The notes: generated by a model not told the origin, from the sequence alone. 51,159 nt of DNA from Rhodocyclaceae bacterium (GCA_018262775.1 JADFDU010000013.1:1-51159); one strand, 5' to 3'. Positions 32,482 to 43,930 are shown, numbered from the stretch's first letter. Program-made: numbers and translations.

Positions 32482-33606
32482 ATGAAGATCCGCGCCGCAG
32501 TGCTGAACCAGGCGGGGCTATCAGCGCCCTACGTGCAAAGCCGGCCGCTCGCTATCGAGACGTTGGATCTGGGCGAGCCCGGCAAGGGTGAAGTGCTGGT
32601 GCGGATTGCTGCGGCCGGCCTGTGCCATTCGGATCTGTCGGTGATCAACGGCGACCGGCCGCGGCCGGTGCCAATGGCGCTGGGCCATGAAGCCGCGGGC
32701 GTTGTCGAGCAGGTGGGCGAGGACGTGGCGGATCTGGTGCCCGGCGACCATGTCGTCATGGTGTTTGTACCGAGTTGCGGCCATTGCGGCCCTTGCGCCG
32801 AGGGGCGACCCGCGCTGTGCGAACCGGGCGCCGCGGCGAACACCGTCGGCACCCTGGTCTCGGGCGCGCGGCGATTGTCTCGCAATGGGACAGCAATCCA
32901 GCACCACATGGGTGTGTCGGCCTTCGCCGATCATGCCATCGTCTCGCGCCGCTCGCTGGTGCGGATCGACCGCGAACTTCCGCTCGACGAGGCGGCGTTG
33001 TTTGGTTGCGCGGTGCTGACAGGCGTCGGCGCGGTGGTGAATACGGCGCGCGTGCCGCCGGGCAGCAGCGTCGCCGTGCTGGGTCTGGGCGGAGTCGGCC
33101 TCAACGCCCTTCTGGCCGCCGTCGCTTCGGGTGCGGAAAAAATCATCGCGCTCGACATGATCGAGAGCAAGCTGCAACTGGCGCGCCAACTCGGAGCGAC
33201 GCATGCGGTGAACGCCGGGGACAAGGATGCCCTCGAGCAGGTGAAGGCGCTCACGCAAGGCGGTGTCGATTTCGCTTTCGAGATGGCTGGTTCGGTAGCG
33301 GCACTGGAACTGGCCTACCGCATTACGTGCCGTGGTGGTACCACCGTCACAGCCGGCCTGCCCAATCCGCAAAGCAACTGGCCGTTGCAGGCGGTCACGC
33401 TGGTTGCCGAGGAGCGGACGGTGAAAGGCAGCTACATCGGCTCATGCGTGCCGAGCCGTGACGTGCCGCGCTACATCGCACTTTATCGCGCCGGCAAGTT
33501 GCCGGTGAACAAACTGCTGAGCGCGCGCATTGCCCTCGACGACATCAACGCCGGTTTCGACCGCCTGGCGTCGGGCGAGGCTGTAAGGCAGGTGATCGTG
33601 TTCTGA
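32482..33606 (+). CDS. Zinc-dependent alcohol dehydrogenase
   Basis: A 374-residue MDR-family dehydrogenase, class III/benzyl-alcohol-like. Catalytic zinc ligands are C48 (GLCHSD) and H69-E70 (GHEAAG), plus a Cys near 175 (LFGCAVLTG). The structural zinc is held by C99, C102, C105 and C113 (SCGHCGPCAEGRPALC). The NAD site is VAVLGLGGVGLNALL. It oxidises a primary alcohol or reduces an aldehyde, with NAD; the substrate is not visible. It starts 24 bases after the AbiEii-like gene. Confidence 0.92.
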   Translation: MKIRAAVLNQAGLSAPYVQSRPLAIETLDLGEPGKGEVLVRIAAAGLCHSDLSVINGDRPRPVPMALGHEAAGVVEQVGEDVADLVPGDHVVMVFVPSCGHCGPCAEGRPALCEPGAAANTVGTLVSGARRLSRNGTAIQHHMGVSAFADHAIVSRRSLVRIDRELPLDEAALFGCAVLTGVGAVVNTARVPPGSSVAVLGLGGVGLNALLAAVASGAEKIIALDMIESKLQLARQLGATHAVNAGDKDALEQVKALTQGGVDFAFEMAGSVAALELAYRITCRGGTTVTAGLPNPQSNWPLQAVTLVAEERTVKGSYIGSCVPSRDVPRYIALYRAGKLPVNKLLSARIALDDINAGFDRLASGEAVRQVIVF

Positions 33607-33613
33607 TGCCGGT

Positions 33614-34072
33614 TTACCGGCAGTAGGTGTCGGCCTGCTTCTGCCATTTTTCGGCGAAGCCGCCGCGTTCCGCGTCTTCCAGATAGATGCGCTCGCCATC
33701 CTTGCCCACGCGGTAGAGGGGGCGCTCCTGCTTGAGGGATTCCAGGGCGCTGCGCGCTTGCCGGCATTTGCTTTCCGCTTCCTGGACTTTTTTCTGCTGT
33801 TCCTGCTGTCCCTTTCCTTCGCGGAAGCGGCGCTCGTTCGAGTCCTGCAACTGTTCCTGCCAACTGCGGCTGTGCGGCGGTGCTTGCGTGTTGTCGAGGA
33901 GCGGCTGCGGGCTTGCCTCGAACTTTTTGGCCGCCTTGCCGGCCGGCGGGGTATCGGAATAATGCACCACGCCTTTTTCGTCGACCCACTTGTAGAGGCC
34001 GCCTGCGGCAAAAGCGGCGTGCGCTGTGATCATGCCGCAGGCACACAGCAATAGAGCAAGTCTGCGGCCCAC
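33614..34072 (-). CDS. DUF4124 periplasmic protein
   Basis: A 152-residue exported protein. A signal peptide covers residues 1-23 (ending AHAAFA). The DUF4124 domain follows at once: GGLYKWVDEKGVVHYSDTPPAGKAA, the hallmark of the family. The middle is charged and likely a coiled coil (QEQLQDSNERRFREGKGQQE), and the end holds two Cys residues (C103 and the penultimate C151). Function is unknown for the family. It is nine bases downstream of thiC on the same strand. Confidence 0.9.
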   Translation of the reverse strand: MGRRLALLLCACGMITAHAAFAAGGLYKWVDEKGVVHYSDTPPAGKAAKKFEASPQPLLDNTQAPPHSRSWQEQLQDSNERRFREGKGQQEQQKKVQEAESKCRQARSALESLKQERPLYRVGKDGERIYLEDAERGGFAEKWQKQADTYCR

Positions 34073-34081
34073 GGTGCCGCC

Positions 34082-36064
<1,983 letters not shown>

Positions 36065-36125
36065 CTGGGGGGGAAGGCTGTACTGATGCTTCCGGGCGAA
36101 GTGGCAATGCGGGAAGGAAGTCTTG

Positions 36126-36200
36126 CGGGCTCCCTACGACGGCATTACCCGTACAGGTTCAAAGGGTATGTTCTCAGCCGGGAAAAACACGGCACCCCCA
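36126..36200 (-). promoter_or_regulatory. TPP riboswitch (THI element) of thiC
   Basis: Read on the minus strand the element contains, in order, GGGGGTGCC (36191-36199), CTGAGA (36172-36177), ACCTGTACGGGTAATGCC (36141-36158) and CGTAGGGA (36131-36138). These are the conserved pieces of the thiamine-pyrophosphate aptamer, correctly spaced. It should shut off thiC when TPP is plentiful. Confidence 0.96.
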
Positions 36201-36329
36201 GTGCTGCCCAAACTACTGCAAAGCGCGGCGCGACGCAAGGTTCGTCTGCGCGGAAGCACGGCTCTGCCCCATGGCGACGCGTTTGTCTCTGTGGTAGGTT
36301 TCAGCCGGGACGCCTATCTCGGGAGATCC

Positions 36330-36878
36330 ATGTCACTCGCCTCGATCCTGTTGCTCGTCACGCTGGCCGCGTTGCTGCTGTGGGGCATCGTCCTCTTCAA
36401 TCGCCTGGTCTCGCTGCGCAACCGCGCGCGTGAAGCCTGGAGCGGCATCGACGTGCAGCTGAAGCGGCGTCACGATCTGCTGCCGAAGCTGGTTGAGGCG
36501 GTGAAGGCCTATGCCGGCTACGAACGCGCGGTGCAGGCCGACAGCGTCAAGGCGCGCACCGGTGCCTCCCACAGCGAGCTCGAGCAGGCCGAGAACGCGC
36601 TGACCGGCCAGTTGCGCGGCCTGCTGGCGGTGGTGGAGGCCTATCCCGACCTGAAAGCCAGCCGCAGCTACCTCGACCTGCAGCAGCAGATCAGCGAGGC
36701 CGAGGAGCAGATCCAGTACGCGCGCCGCTATTACAACGGCACCGTGCGTGAGCTCAACATCATGGTCGATTCCTTCCCGAGCAATCTCGTCGCGCGCCGC
36801 TTCGGCTTCGCCGCGATGGCGTATTTCGAGATCGAGCTGGCCACGCAGCGCGACAGCCCCGCGCTGTCGTTTTCCTGA
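36330..36878 (+). CDS. LemA family protein
   Basis: A 182-residue protein with an N-terminal membrane helix (residues 2-22, LASILLLVTLAALLLWGIVL), then a helical LemA domain: NRLVSLRNRAREAWSGIDVQLKRRHDLLPKLVEAVKAYAGYE and the C-terminal YNGTVRELNIMVDSFPSNLVA. GGGAGA precedes the ATG. The next gene, a DUF2207 protein, begins ten bases later; LemA plus DUF2207/TPM-type proteins are a common pair of unknown envelope function. It is divergent from the thiC riboswitch leader. Confidence 0.93.
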   Translation: MSLASILLLVTLAALLLWGIVLFNRLVSLRNRAREAWSGIDVQLKRRHDLLPKLVEAVKAYAGYERAVQADSVKARTGASHSELEQAENALTGQLRGLLAVVEAYPDLKASRSYLDLQQQISEAEEQIQYARRYYNGTVRELNIMVDSFPSNLVARRFGFAAMAYFEIELATQRDSPALSFS

Positions 36879-36888
36879 GGAGGACATC

Positions 36889-38802
36889 ATGCCAAGGCTG
36901 ATTTTCCTCGCCGTCCTCTGCGGACTGACTTTCGCGTCCGCCGCCTTCGGCAGCGAAACCATCCGCCATTTCGACGCGCAGATCGCGGTGCTGGCCGACG
37001 GTTCGATGGAGGTGACCGAGACCCTTCGCGTCAACGCCGAAGGCACCCAGATCAAGCGCGGCATCTATCGCGATTTTCCGACCATCTATAAAGCCTGGTA
37101 CGGCCGCCGCACGGTGCCCTTCGAGGTGCTGTCGGTGAAGCGCGACGGCCAGCCGGAACCCTCGCACGAGGAAGCGAGGGACAACGGCACGCGCCTCTAC
37201 ATCGGCCGCAGCGACCGCAACATTCCCCGCGGCGAGCACGTCTACGAGATCCGCTACCGTACGGACTGGCAGCTCGGCTTCTCCCCCGATCACGACGAGC
37301 TGTACTGGAACGTCACCGGCAACGGCTGGGATTTCATCATCGAGCGCGCCACCGCCACCGTCATGCTGCCGCAGCGCCTGCCCGACTCGGCGCTGACGCT
37401 GGAGGCCTACACCGGGCCGCAGGACGAGAAGGGGCGCGACTGGCGTGCCGGCATCGACGCCGCGGGTTATGCCCGTTTCGAGACGACGGCGCCGCTGGGA
37501 CAACGCGAGGGGCTGACCCTCGTCGTCGGCTGGCCGAAGGGGCTGGTCGCCGAACCAACGCGCGCGCAAAAGCAGGCCCGCTGGCTGCACGACAACGCCG
37601 AAGTCAAGGGCGGCCTCTTCGGCACGATCCTCCTGCTCGTCTATTACCTCATCGTCTGGCGCCGCTATGGGCGTGATCCGGCTGCGCAGACGATCATCCC
37701 GCGCTTCGCCCCGCCCGCGGACATCTCGCCGGCGGACGCGCGCTTCCTCATGCGCACGGGCTACGACGAGCGCACCTTCGCCGCCGCCCTGGTCGGCCTG
37801 GCCGTCAAGGGACACCTGATCCTCCACGAGGACGACGATCATGACTTCACGCTCGAACGGCCGCGCGACGTCCCGCCCCAGCCACTGCTGAACGACCAGC
37901 AGGCGCTGCTCGACGCCCTTGGTCTTGCACCCGGTAGCCAGCTATCCCTAGAGTCGAGCGCTGCGCAAGCGATCAGTGCGGCAAGGAAGGCGCTCAAGGA
38001 CGAATTGCGCAAGGAGCACCTCAAGCGCCACTTCGTCACCAACGGCATCTATCTCGTGCCGGGATTGATCGCCAGCGCCGCCGTGCTGGCCTGGGCCGGC
38101 TTCAGTGGCGCGCAAGTCGAGCCGGTCTTCTTCTTCATGATCGTCTGGCTCACCGGCTGGACCTTCGGTGTCTATGCCCTGCTGGCGCAGGTGGGGAGCG
38201 CCTGGCGCAAGGTGCGCGAGGGCAAGTGGCTGATGATCGTGCCGGCGCTGTTCATAAGCGTCTTCGCGATTCCCTTCATGGGCGGCGAGATTTTCGGCCT
38301 TTACATCCTGACCTCGCAAAGCTCGAGCGTCTTGGTCGCGCTGCTGTTCCTGCTCGTCGGCATCAACTACGCCTTCTATCACTGGCTGCGGGCGCCGACC
38401 CTCGCCGGCCGCCGGCTGATGGAGGAGATCGAAGGCTTCCGCATGTACCTCGACGTGGCGGAGAAGGACGACCTGCGCGTGCGCCGCGGGCCGGAACGCA
38501 CTATCGATCTGTTCGAGAAATACCTGCCCTATGCATTGGCGCTCGGCGTCGAGAACGCCTGGGCCGGGAAATTCGCCGACATCCTTGCCGGCATCAAGGC
38601 CGAAGGCGGCGGCACCTCCATGCGCTGGTACAGCGGCCCCTCGCTGCATGGCCTTGGCAGCGGCAACTTCGCCGGCAGCCTGGCGGGCGGCCTGTCCGGC
38701 GCCATCTCCTCTGCGACGGCGCCGTCGGGCGGCAGTTCGGGCGGAGGTGGCGGCGGCTCCTCGGGTGGTGGCGGGGGTGGGGGTGGCGGCGGCGGCTGGT
38801 AA
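36889..38802 (+). CDS. DUF2207 membrane protein with Gly-rich tail
   Basis: A 637-residue protein. A signal peptide covers residues 1-20 (LCGLTFASAAFG). An extracytoplasmic beta-rich DUF2207 domain follows (SETIRHFDAQIAVLADGSMEV, TQIKRGIYRDFPTIY). There is a membrane helix near 240 (GTILLLVYYLIVWRR) and a central cytosolic region. A cluster of helices at about 390-500 precedes an EEIEGFRMYLDVAEKDDL motif conserved in the family. The tail is a Gly/Ser run ending GGGGW. The ribosome-binding site GAGGAGG precedes ATG 36889. Function is unknown; it probably works with LemA. Confidence 0.92.
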   Translation: MPRLIFLAVLCGLTFASAAFGSETIRHFDAQIAVLADGSMEVTETLRVNAEGTQIKRGIYRDFPTIYKAWYGRRTVPFEVLSVKRDGQPEPSHEEARDNGTRLYIGRSDRNIPRGEHVYEIRYRTDWQLGFSPDHDELYWNVTGNGWDFIIERATATVMLPQRLPDSALTLEAYTGPQDEKGRDWRAGIDAAGYARFETTAPLGQREGLTLVVGWPKGLVAEPTRAQKQARWLHDNAEVKGGLFGTILLLVYYLIVWRRYGRDPAAQTIIPRFAPPADISPADARFLMRTGYDERTFAAALVGLAVKGHLILHEDDDHDFTLERPRDVPPQPLLNDQQALLDALGLAPGSQLSLESSAAQAISAARKALKDELRKEHLKRHFVTNGIYLVPGLIASAAVLAWAGFSGAQVEPVFFFMIVWLTGWTFGVYALLAQVGSAWRKVREGKWLMIVPALFISVFAIPFMGGEIFGLYILTSQSSSVLVALLFLLVGINYAFYHWLRAPTLAGRRLMEEIEGFRMYLDVAEKDDLRVRRGPERTIDLFEKYLPYALALGVENAWAGKFADILAGIKAEGGGTSMRWYSGPSLHGLGSGNFAGSLAGGLSGAISSATAPSGGSSGGGGGGSSGGGGGGGGGGGW

Positions 38803-38814
38803 GACGAAAAGTAC

Positions 38815-38858
38815 TTGACCAAAACTGTCGGCCGAATTAAATTACCGGCCGGTCAGTT
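38815..38858 (+). promoter_or_regulatory. Promoter and operator of the tetR-RND operon
   Basis: TTGACC (38815-38820), a 17-base spacer and TAAATT (38838-38843) form a good promoter. An imperfect inverted repeat, AACTGTCGGCCG (38823-38834) and CGGCCGGTCAGTT (38846-38858), brackets the -10. This is the expected place for an AcrR/TetR autorepressor. Confidence 0.75.
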
Positions 38859-38872
38859 ATTAACTTTAAAAC

Positions 38873-39505
38873 ATGGTCTGCCCCACCACGCGCTGGCGCC
38901 GCCGCAAGGAAGCGCGCCCGCAGGAACTCACCGCCGCCGCATTGGATCTCTTCGTTGAGAAAGGCTATGCCGCCACGCGCCTGGATGAGATCGCGGTGCG
39001 CGCGGGGGTGTCGAAAGGCACCCTCTACCTGTATTTCAGCAGCAAGGAAGATCTCTTCAAGGCGGTCGTGCGCGAGGGCCTGCTACCGCTGCTGGCCGAG
39101 GGCGAAATCCTCGTGGCGAATGCCTCCGGCCCTGCCAGCGAATTGTTCCGCGCCATTGTCATGCGCTGGTGGGAACTGATCGGCGACAACCCCATCGGCG
39201 GCATTACCAAGCTGATCTTCGCCGAGGCGCGCAACTTCCCCGAGATCGCCCGCTTCTATGCCGAGGAGGTCATCGACCGCGGCAAGCGTCTGCTCGCCGC
39301 CGCCCTGCAGCGCGGCATCGACTCCGGCGAGTTCCGCCCATTCGATCCCGACGTCCTCGTGCACATCGTGTTCTCGCCGCTGATGATGCGGCTGATCTGG
39401 AAGCACTCGCTTGACTGCTGCGGCGTGCATAACGTGCCTATCGACGTCTATCTGCGTGAATACATCGAGCTGACGCTGCGCGGCCTGCGCCGTGTCGCAG
39501 CCTGA
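38873..39505 (+). CDS. TetR/AcrR-family repressor of efflux genes
   Basis: A 210-residue repressor. The helix-turn-helix covers about residues 15-60 (RPQELTAAALDLFVEKGYAATRLDEIAVRAGVSKGTLYLYFSSKEDLF). The C-terminal domain (WWELIGDNPIGGITKLIFAEARNFPEIARFYAEEV) is like that of regulators preceding RND pumps. It is first in an operon with the RND adaptor and pump genes and probably represses them through the inverted repeat at 38823-38858. Confidence 0.92.
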   Translation: MVCPTTRWRRRKEARPQELTAAALDLFVEKGYAATRLDEIAVRAGVSKGTLYLYFSSKEDLFKAVVREGLLPLLAEGEILVANASGPASELFRAIVMRWWELIGDNPIGGITKLIFAEARNFPEIARFYAEEVIDRGKRLLAAALQRGIDSGEFRPFDPDVLVHIVFSPLMMRLIWKHSLDCCGVHNVPIDVYLREYIELTLRGLRRVAA

Positions 39506-39576
39506 AAAAGAGAGAAGAAAACATGCGACGCCTGATCCTTTCCCTTGCGCTGGCGGCTGCTTCAAAAAGGCGTCCA

Positions 39577-40608
39577 ATGAATTCACGAATCTTCGGCGCG
39601 GCGCTGGCTGCTGCGCTGCTGTCCGGTTGCTCGCAGCAGGTGGAGCAGGCGCCGCCCCTGCGCAGCGTGCGTGTCATGCAGATCGACGCAGCCGCCGTAT
39701 CGGCGAGCCTGACTTTCCCCGGCGACGTGCGCGCGCGCCACGAGAGCCGCCTCGGTTTTCGCATCGGCGGCAAGATCGTCGAGCGGCGCGTCGATGTCGG
39801 CGCGATGGTGAAGCGCGGCCAGGTGCTGGCGCGCCTCGATGCACAGGACGTTGCACTGCAGGCGGCGCAGGCCGAGGCGAACCGCGCGCTGGCCGAAGCG
39901 GAGGCGAAGCGCTACCGTGAACTGCGGGCGAAGAACTTCGTCAGCCAGGCGGTGCTCGACGCCAGGGAGACGGCGCTGCAGACGGCCACGGCGCAGGCTG
40001 GCGTGGCACGCAACCAGGCGGCCTACGCCACGCTGCTGGCGGACCGCGACGGCGTCGTCACGGCAATCGAGGCCGAGGCAGGGCAGGTGGTGTCGGCCGG
40101 GCAGACAGTGGTGCGCGTGGCCGGGGACAGCGAGAAGGAAATCGTCATCGCGGTGCCGGAGAGCGAGGTGGAGCAGGTGCGCAACGCCGATGGTTTCAAC
40201 GTCACCTTGAACAGCCTGCCCGGACGCAGCTGGCAGGGCAAGCTGCGCGAGTTGTCGCCCGGCGCCGATGCGGCAACGCGCACGTTTACGGCGCGCATTG
40301 CCGTTGCGGGCGATGATGCCGCCATGCGCCTCGGCATGAGCGCCGGCGTGCAGGCAAAAGTCAGTCGCGGCGATACGGCGTTTCACTTGCCGCTGTCCGC
40401 CTTCTTCACCCGCGACGACCAGCCGCACGTGTGGGTGCTCGATCCGGCGACGCAGACGGTGCGCATGATCAAGGTCGAGACGGACGGCGTCGTCGGCAAC
40501 GACATGCGCGTCAAGGGTGGCCTGCAGCCCGGCATGTGGGTGGTCACTGCCGGCGCCAACCTGCTCGAGCCGGGACAGAAGGTGCGCCTGCCGGAGGCGG
40601 TGAAATGA
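39577..40608 (+). CDS. RND efflux periplasmic adaptor lipoprotein
   Basis: A 343-residue membrane-fusion protein linking an RND pump to the outer-membrane channel. The lipobox ALLSGC near residue 20 marks it as a lipoprotein. Biotinyl-lipoyl-like halves (GFRIGGKIVERRVDVGAMVKRGQVLARLDAQD and DGVVTAIEAEAGQVVSAGQTVVRV) flank a helical hairpin (ALAEAEAKRYRELRAKNFVSQAVLD). ATG 39577 is preferred because it gives a clean lipoprotein signal. An in-frame ATG at 39523 has a better ribosome-binding site and would add 18 residues. Confidence 0.92.
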   Translation: MNSRIFGAALAAALLSGCSQQVEQAPPLRSVRVMQIDAAAVSASLTFPGDVRARHESRLGFRIGGKIVERRVDVGAMVKRGQVLARLDAQDVALQAAQAEANRALAEAEAKRYRELRAKNFVSQAVLDARETALQTATAQAGVARNQAAYATLLADRDGVVTAIEAEAGQVVSAGQTVVRVAGDSEKEIVIAVPESEVEQVRNADGFNVTLNSLPGRSWQGKLRELSPGADAATRTFTARIAVAGDDAAMRLGMSAGVQAKVSRGDTAFHLPLSAFFTRDDQPHVWVLDPATQTVRMIKVETDGVVGNDMRVKGGLQPGMWVVTAGANLLEPGQKVRLPEAVK

Positions 40609-40626
40609 AATACGAAACCTCTTTCA

Positions 40627-40717
40627 ACACAGAGAGCACAGAGACACAGAGGGCACAGAGAAAACCATGAAATCTTTTGCAGTTCTCTGTGTCCTCTGTG
40701 CCTCTGTGTCCTCTGTA
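40627..40717. repeat. CACAGAG-type inverted repeat in the RND operon
   Basis: Left arm ACACAGAGAGCACAGAGACA... (40627-40665) and right arm TTCTCTGTGTCCTCTGTGCC... (40683-40717) form a long imperfect hairpin in the 132-bp gap between adaptor and pump genes. It is a well-spread type of dispersed repeat. It could act as an RNA stem that changes adaptor-to-pump stoichiometry. Confidence 0.85.
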
Positions 40718-40740
40718 TCAGAAGCGGTTGGGTCGTTGTC

Positions 40741-43700
40741 ATGAACCCCGACGGCCGCTTCAACCTCACCGCGGCGGCGCTGCGCCACCGCGAGCTGACG
40801 CTGTTCTTCATTCTCGTCATCGCCATCGCCGGCTTCGCTTCCTATTTCAAACTGGGTCAGCGCGAAGACCCGGACTTCACCTTCCGTGCCATGGTCGTGC
40901 GCACGATGTGGCCGGGCGCCACGGCGGAGCAGGTGGACAAGCAGGTGACCGAGCGCATCGAGAAGAAGCTGCAGGAAGTGCCCTTTTTCCGCCATACGCG
41001 CAGCTATTCCAAGCCGGGCGAGTCGCTCATCATCCTCGAGTTGCAGGACACGGCGCGCGCCGCCGCGGTGGCCGACGCCTGGTACCAGGTGCGCAAAAAG
41101 CTTGGCGACATTCGCGGCACCCTGCCCGAGGGCGTCGTCGGGCCCTTCTACAACGACGAGTTCGGCGACGTCTTCGGCTCCATCTATGCCTTTACCGCCG
41201 ACGGTTTCACGCATTCCGAATTGCGCGACTATGTCGAGGCAGCGCGCCAGCGCGTGCTGAAGCTGAAGAATGTCGCCAAGGTCGACATCATCGGCATCCA
41301 GGACGACCGCATCTTCATCGAGCTGTCGCAGCAGAAGCTGGCGGCGATGGGCCTCGACGCGCAGCAGATCGGCCAGGCGCTGGCGACGCAGAACGCCGTG
41401 GTGCCGGCCGGTGCGGTGAACGCCGCGACCCACACCATCCCCCTGCGCGTCAGTGGCGAGCTGGGTTCGGTGCAAGCCGTCGCCGACACGCGTGTGGCCG
41501 TGGCCGGCCGTAGCCTGCGCATCGGCGACTTCGCGCGGGTCTACCGCGACTATGTCGATCCGCCGATTTCCAAGATGTATTACCGCGGCCAGCAGGCGAT
41601 CGGCCTGGCCGTATCCATGGTGAAGGACGGCGACGTGCTCAAGCTCGGCGAGGACCTCGACCGCGAAATGGCGGCGATCAAGGCCGATCTGCCGATCGGC
41701 ATCGAGTTCGCCCAGGTGTCGAACCAGCCGCGCATCGTCAAGGCGGCAGTGGGCGATTTCATGCGCGTGTTCCTCGAGGCCCTGGCCATCGTGCTGGTGG
41801 TGAGTTTCCTCAGCCTCGGCCTGCGCACCGGCCTGGTGGTGGCCATCACCATTCCCTGGGTGGTGGCGGCGACCTTTCTCGGCATGCGCTATTTCGGCAT
41901 CGACCTGCACCGCATTTCCACCGGCGCGCTGATCATTGCACTCGGCCTGCTGGTCGACGACGCCATGATCGCCGTCGAAATGATGTCGCGCAAGATCGAG
42001 CAGGGCCTGGGCAAGCTCGCCGCCGCCGCCTTTGCCTGGCGCAGCACGGCCTTTCCCATGCTCACCGGCACGCTGATCACGGCGGCCGGCTTCCTGCCCA
42101 TCGGCACCGCCAAGTCGGCCACCGGCGAGTACACCTTCGGCATCTTCGCCGTGGTGACGCTGGCCCTGCTGATTTCCTGGGTGGCGGCCGTCACTGTCAC
42201 GCCCTTTCTCGGCAACTGGATCCTCAAGGGGCCGCAGCACGAGCATGCCATTGCCGGCCATGACGTCTTCGATACGCGTTTCTACAACCGGTTGCGCGGC
42301 GTCATCGAGTGGTGCCTCGCGCAGCGCAAGCTGACCATGCTCGCCACGCTCGGCCTGTTCGTGCTCGGTGTCGTCGGCATGGGCTTCACGGAAAAGCAGT
42401 TCTTCCCCAATTCCAACCGCCAGGAAGTGCTGGTGGAGCTGTGGCTGCCGGAGGGGTCGAGCTTTGCCGCCACGGAGAAGGAGGCCAAGCGGCTGGAAGC
42501 GGCCATCGCCGGGGACGAGGACGTGGCTTCGTGGGTGACTTACGTCGGCAACGGTTCGCCGCGCTACTTTCTTTCGCTCGACCAGCAACTGTTCCGCAGT
42601 AATTTCGCGCAGACGGTGATCCTCAGCAAGGACCTGGAAGGGCGTGAGCGCATCGTCGCGCGCCTGCGCACGATCCTCGCGGAGCAATTCCCCGGCGTGC
42701 GCGCCCGCGCCAACCGCGTCGCGCTCGGTCCGCCGGTGTCCTATCCGCTGCAGTTCCGCGTCAGCGGCACGGACATCCCGAAAATCAAGGAGATTGCCGA
42801 CAAGGTGGCCGAGGCCATGCGTGCTTCGCCGCATACCATGGACGTCAATCACGAGTGGGGCGCGCGCGCGCCGATGCTGCGCGCCGATGTCGACCAGGAC
42901 AAGGCGCGCGCGCTCGGCGTCACCACGACCAGCGTGTCGCGCGCGCTGCAGGGCGCCATCAGCGGCGCCACGGTGGCGCAGTTCCGCGAGAACGACCGGC
43001 TCATCGACATCGTGCTGCGCGCCCCCGAACACGAACGCAACGCCATGGAGCGTGTGCTGGCCGTGCAGGTGCCGACGGCTTCCGGCCGCTACGTGCCGCT
43101 GACCCAGGTGGCCAACGTACGCGAGGCCTTCGAGGAGCCCATTCTCTGGCGCCGCAGCCGCGAACTGACGCTGACGGTGCGCGCCGACATCGTCGACGAC
43201 ATGCAGGCGCCCGACGTGGCGAATGCCATCGACAAGCATCTCGCACCGCTGCGCGCGCAGCTGCCGGCCGGCTATCACATCGACATCGGCGGCTCGCTGG
43301 AAGAGTCCGGCCGGGCGCAGGAGTCGATCAACGCCGGCATGCCGATGATGCTGGCGGTGGTGCTGGCCATCCTCATGATCCAGCTGCAGAGCTTCGCGCG
43401 CACTTTCATGGTGCTGCTGACGGCGCCGCTGGGTCTCATCGGTGTGGCGCTGGCACTGCTCCTCTTCCGCCAGCCCTTCGGCTTCGTCGCCATGCTCGGC
43501 ACCATCGCCCTGGGCGGCATGATCATGCGCAACACCGTCATCCTGGTCGACCAGATCGAGCAGGACATCCGCGCCGGCGAGCCGCCCTGGGTGGCGATCC
43601 GCGAAGCCACCGTGCGCCGCTTCCGGCCCATCATGCTGACCGCCGCCGCCGCCATTCTCGCCATGGTGCCGCTGACGCGCAATGTGCTGTGGGGTCCGAT

Positions 43701-43812
43701 GGCCTTCGCCATCATGGGCGGCCTGCTGGTGGCCACCGTACTCACCGTGCTGTTCGTGCCGGCCTTGTATGCGGCGTGGTTCCGCGTGAAGCCTGTCGGG
43801 GATGCCAACTAG
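40741..43812 (+). CDS. RND efflux pump (AcrB-like)
   Basis: A 1023-residue proton-driven exporter of the HAE1/AcrB superfamily, with twelve membrane helices and two large periplasmic loops. The relay Asp pair is in ALGLLVDDAMIAVEMM (helix 4); the helix 10 position usually Lys in AcrB is Arg in GGMIMRNTVILVD. Other motifs are QREDPDFTFRAMVV after helix 1 and MVPLTRNVLWGPMAFAIMGG near the end. It exports drugs or small organic molecules with the adaptor encoded before it, and could use the TolC-like channel at 44931. The substrate is unknown. Confidence 0.95.
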   Translation: MNPDGRFNLTAAALRHRELTLFFILVIAIAGFASYFKLGQREDPDFTFRAMVVRTMWPGATAEQVDKQVTERIEKKLQEVPFFRHTRSYSKPGESLIILELQDTARAAAVADAWYQVRKKLGDIRGTLPEGVVGPFYNDEFGDVFGSIYAFTADGFTHSELRDYVEAARQRVLKLKNVAKVDIIGIQDDRIFIELSQQKLAAMGLDAQQIGQALATQNAVVPAGAVNAATHTIPLRVSGELGSVQAVADTRVAVAGRSLRIGDFARVYRDYVDPPISKMYYRGQQAIGLAVSMVKDGDVLKLGEDLDREMAAIKADLPIGIEFAQVSNQPRIVKAAVGDFMRVFLEALAIVLVVSFLSLGLRTGLVVAITIPWVVAATFLGMRYFGIDLHRISTGALIIALGLLVDDAMIAVEMMSRKIEQGLGKLAAAAFAWRSTAFPMLTGTLITAAGFLPIGTAKSATGEYTFGIFAVVTLALLISWVAAVTVTPFLGNWILKGPQHEHAIAGHDVFDTRFYNRLRGVIEWCLAQRKLTMLATLGLFVLGVVGMGFTEKQFFPNSNRQEVLVELWLPEGSSFAATEKEAKRLEAAIAGDEDVASWVTYVGNGSPRYFLSLDQQLFRSNFAQTVILSKDLEGRERIVARLRTILAEQFPGVRARANRVALGPPVSYPLQFRVSGTDIPKIKEIADKVAEAMRASPHTMDVNHEWGARAPMLRADVDQDKARALGVTTTSVSRALQGAISGATVAQFRENDRLIDIVLRAPEHERNAMERVLAVQVPTASGRYVPLTQVANVREAFEEPILWRRSRELTLTVRADIVDDMQAPDVANAIDKHLAPLRAQLPAGYHIDIGGSLEESGRAQESINAGMPMMLAVVLAILMIQLQSFARTFMVLLTAPLGLIGVALALLLFRQPFGFVAMLGTIALGGMIMRNTVILVDQIEQDIRAGEPPWVAIREATVRRFRPIMLTAAAAILAMVPLTRNVLWGPMAFAIMGGLLVATVLTVLFVPALYAAWFRVKPVGDAN

Positions 43813-43832
43813 GATAAAATCCGAGCCTTCAT

Positions 43833-43892
43833 GCTGGCTGGCAACTGGCCTGGCAAGTGGCCTGGCAAGTGAGGCTAGTGAGACTGGCAAGC
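43833..43892. repeat. Short tandem TGGCCTGGCAAG array
   Basis: In the spacer before pcm, CTGGCAA/CTGGCAAG units recur (CTGGCTGGCAACTGGC, then GGCCTGGCAAGT twice). It resembles the GGCCAGGGT-like short arrays found inside paiB-like and response-regulator genes. AT-rich sequence with TAATATACA at 43908-43916 follows and is the probable -10 for pcm. Confidence 0.6.
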
Positions 43893-43930
43893 ATAATTAG
43901 AATTTGCTAATATACACTCGGAGCAAGGCA

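Noticed and set aside
40624..43890. Very long open frame (over 1000 codons) on the minus strand
   Set aside because: It lies opposite the RND pump gene, whose product matches its family from end to end. The antisense frame is a by-product of GC-rich codon use, rich in His, Arg and Gly, and ends in the CACAGAG repeat.
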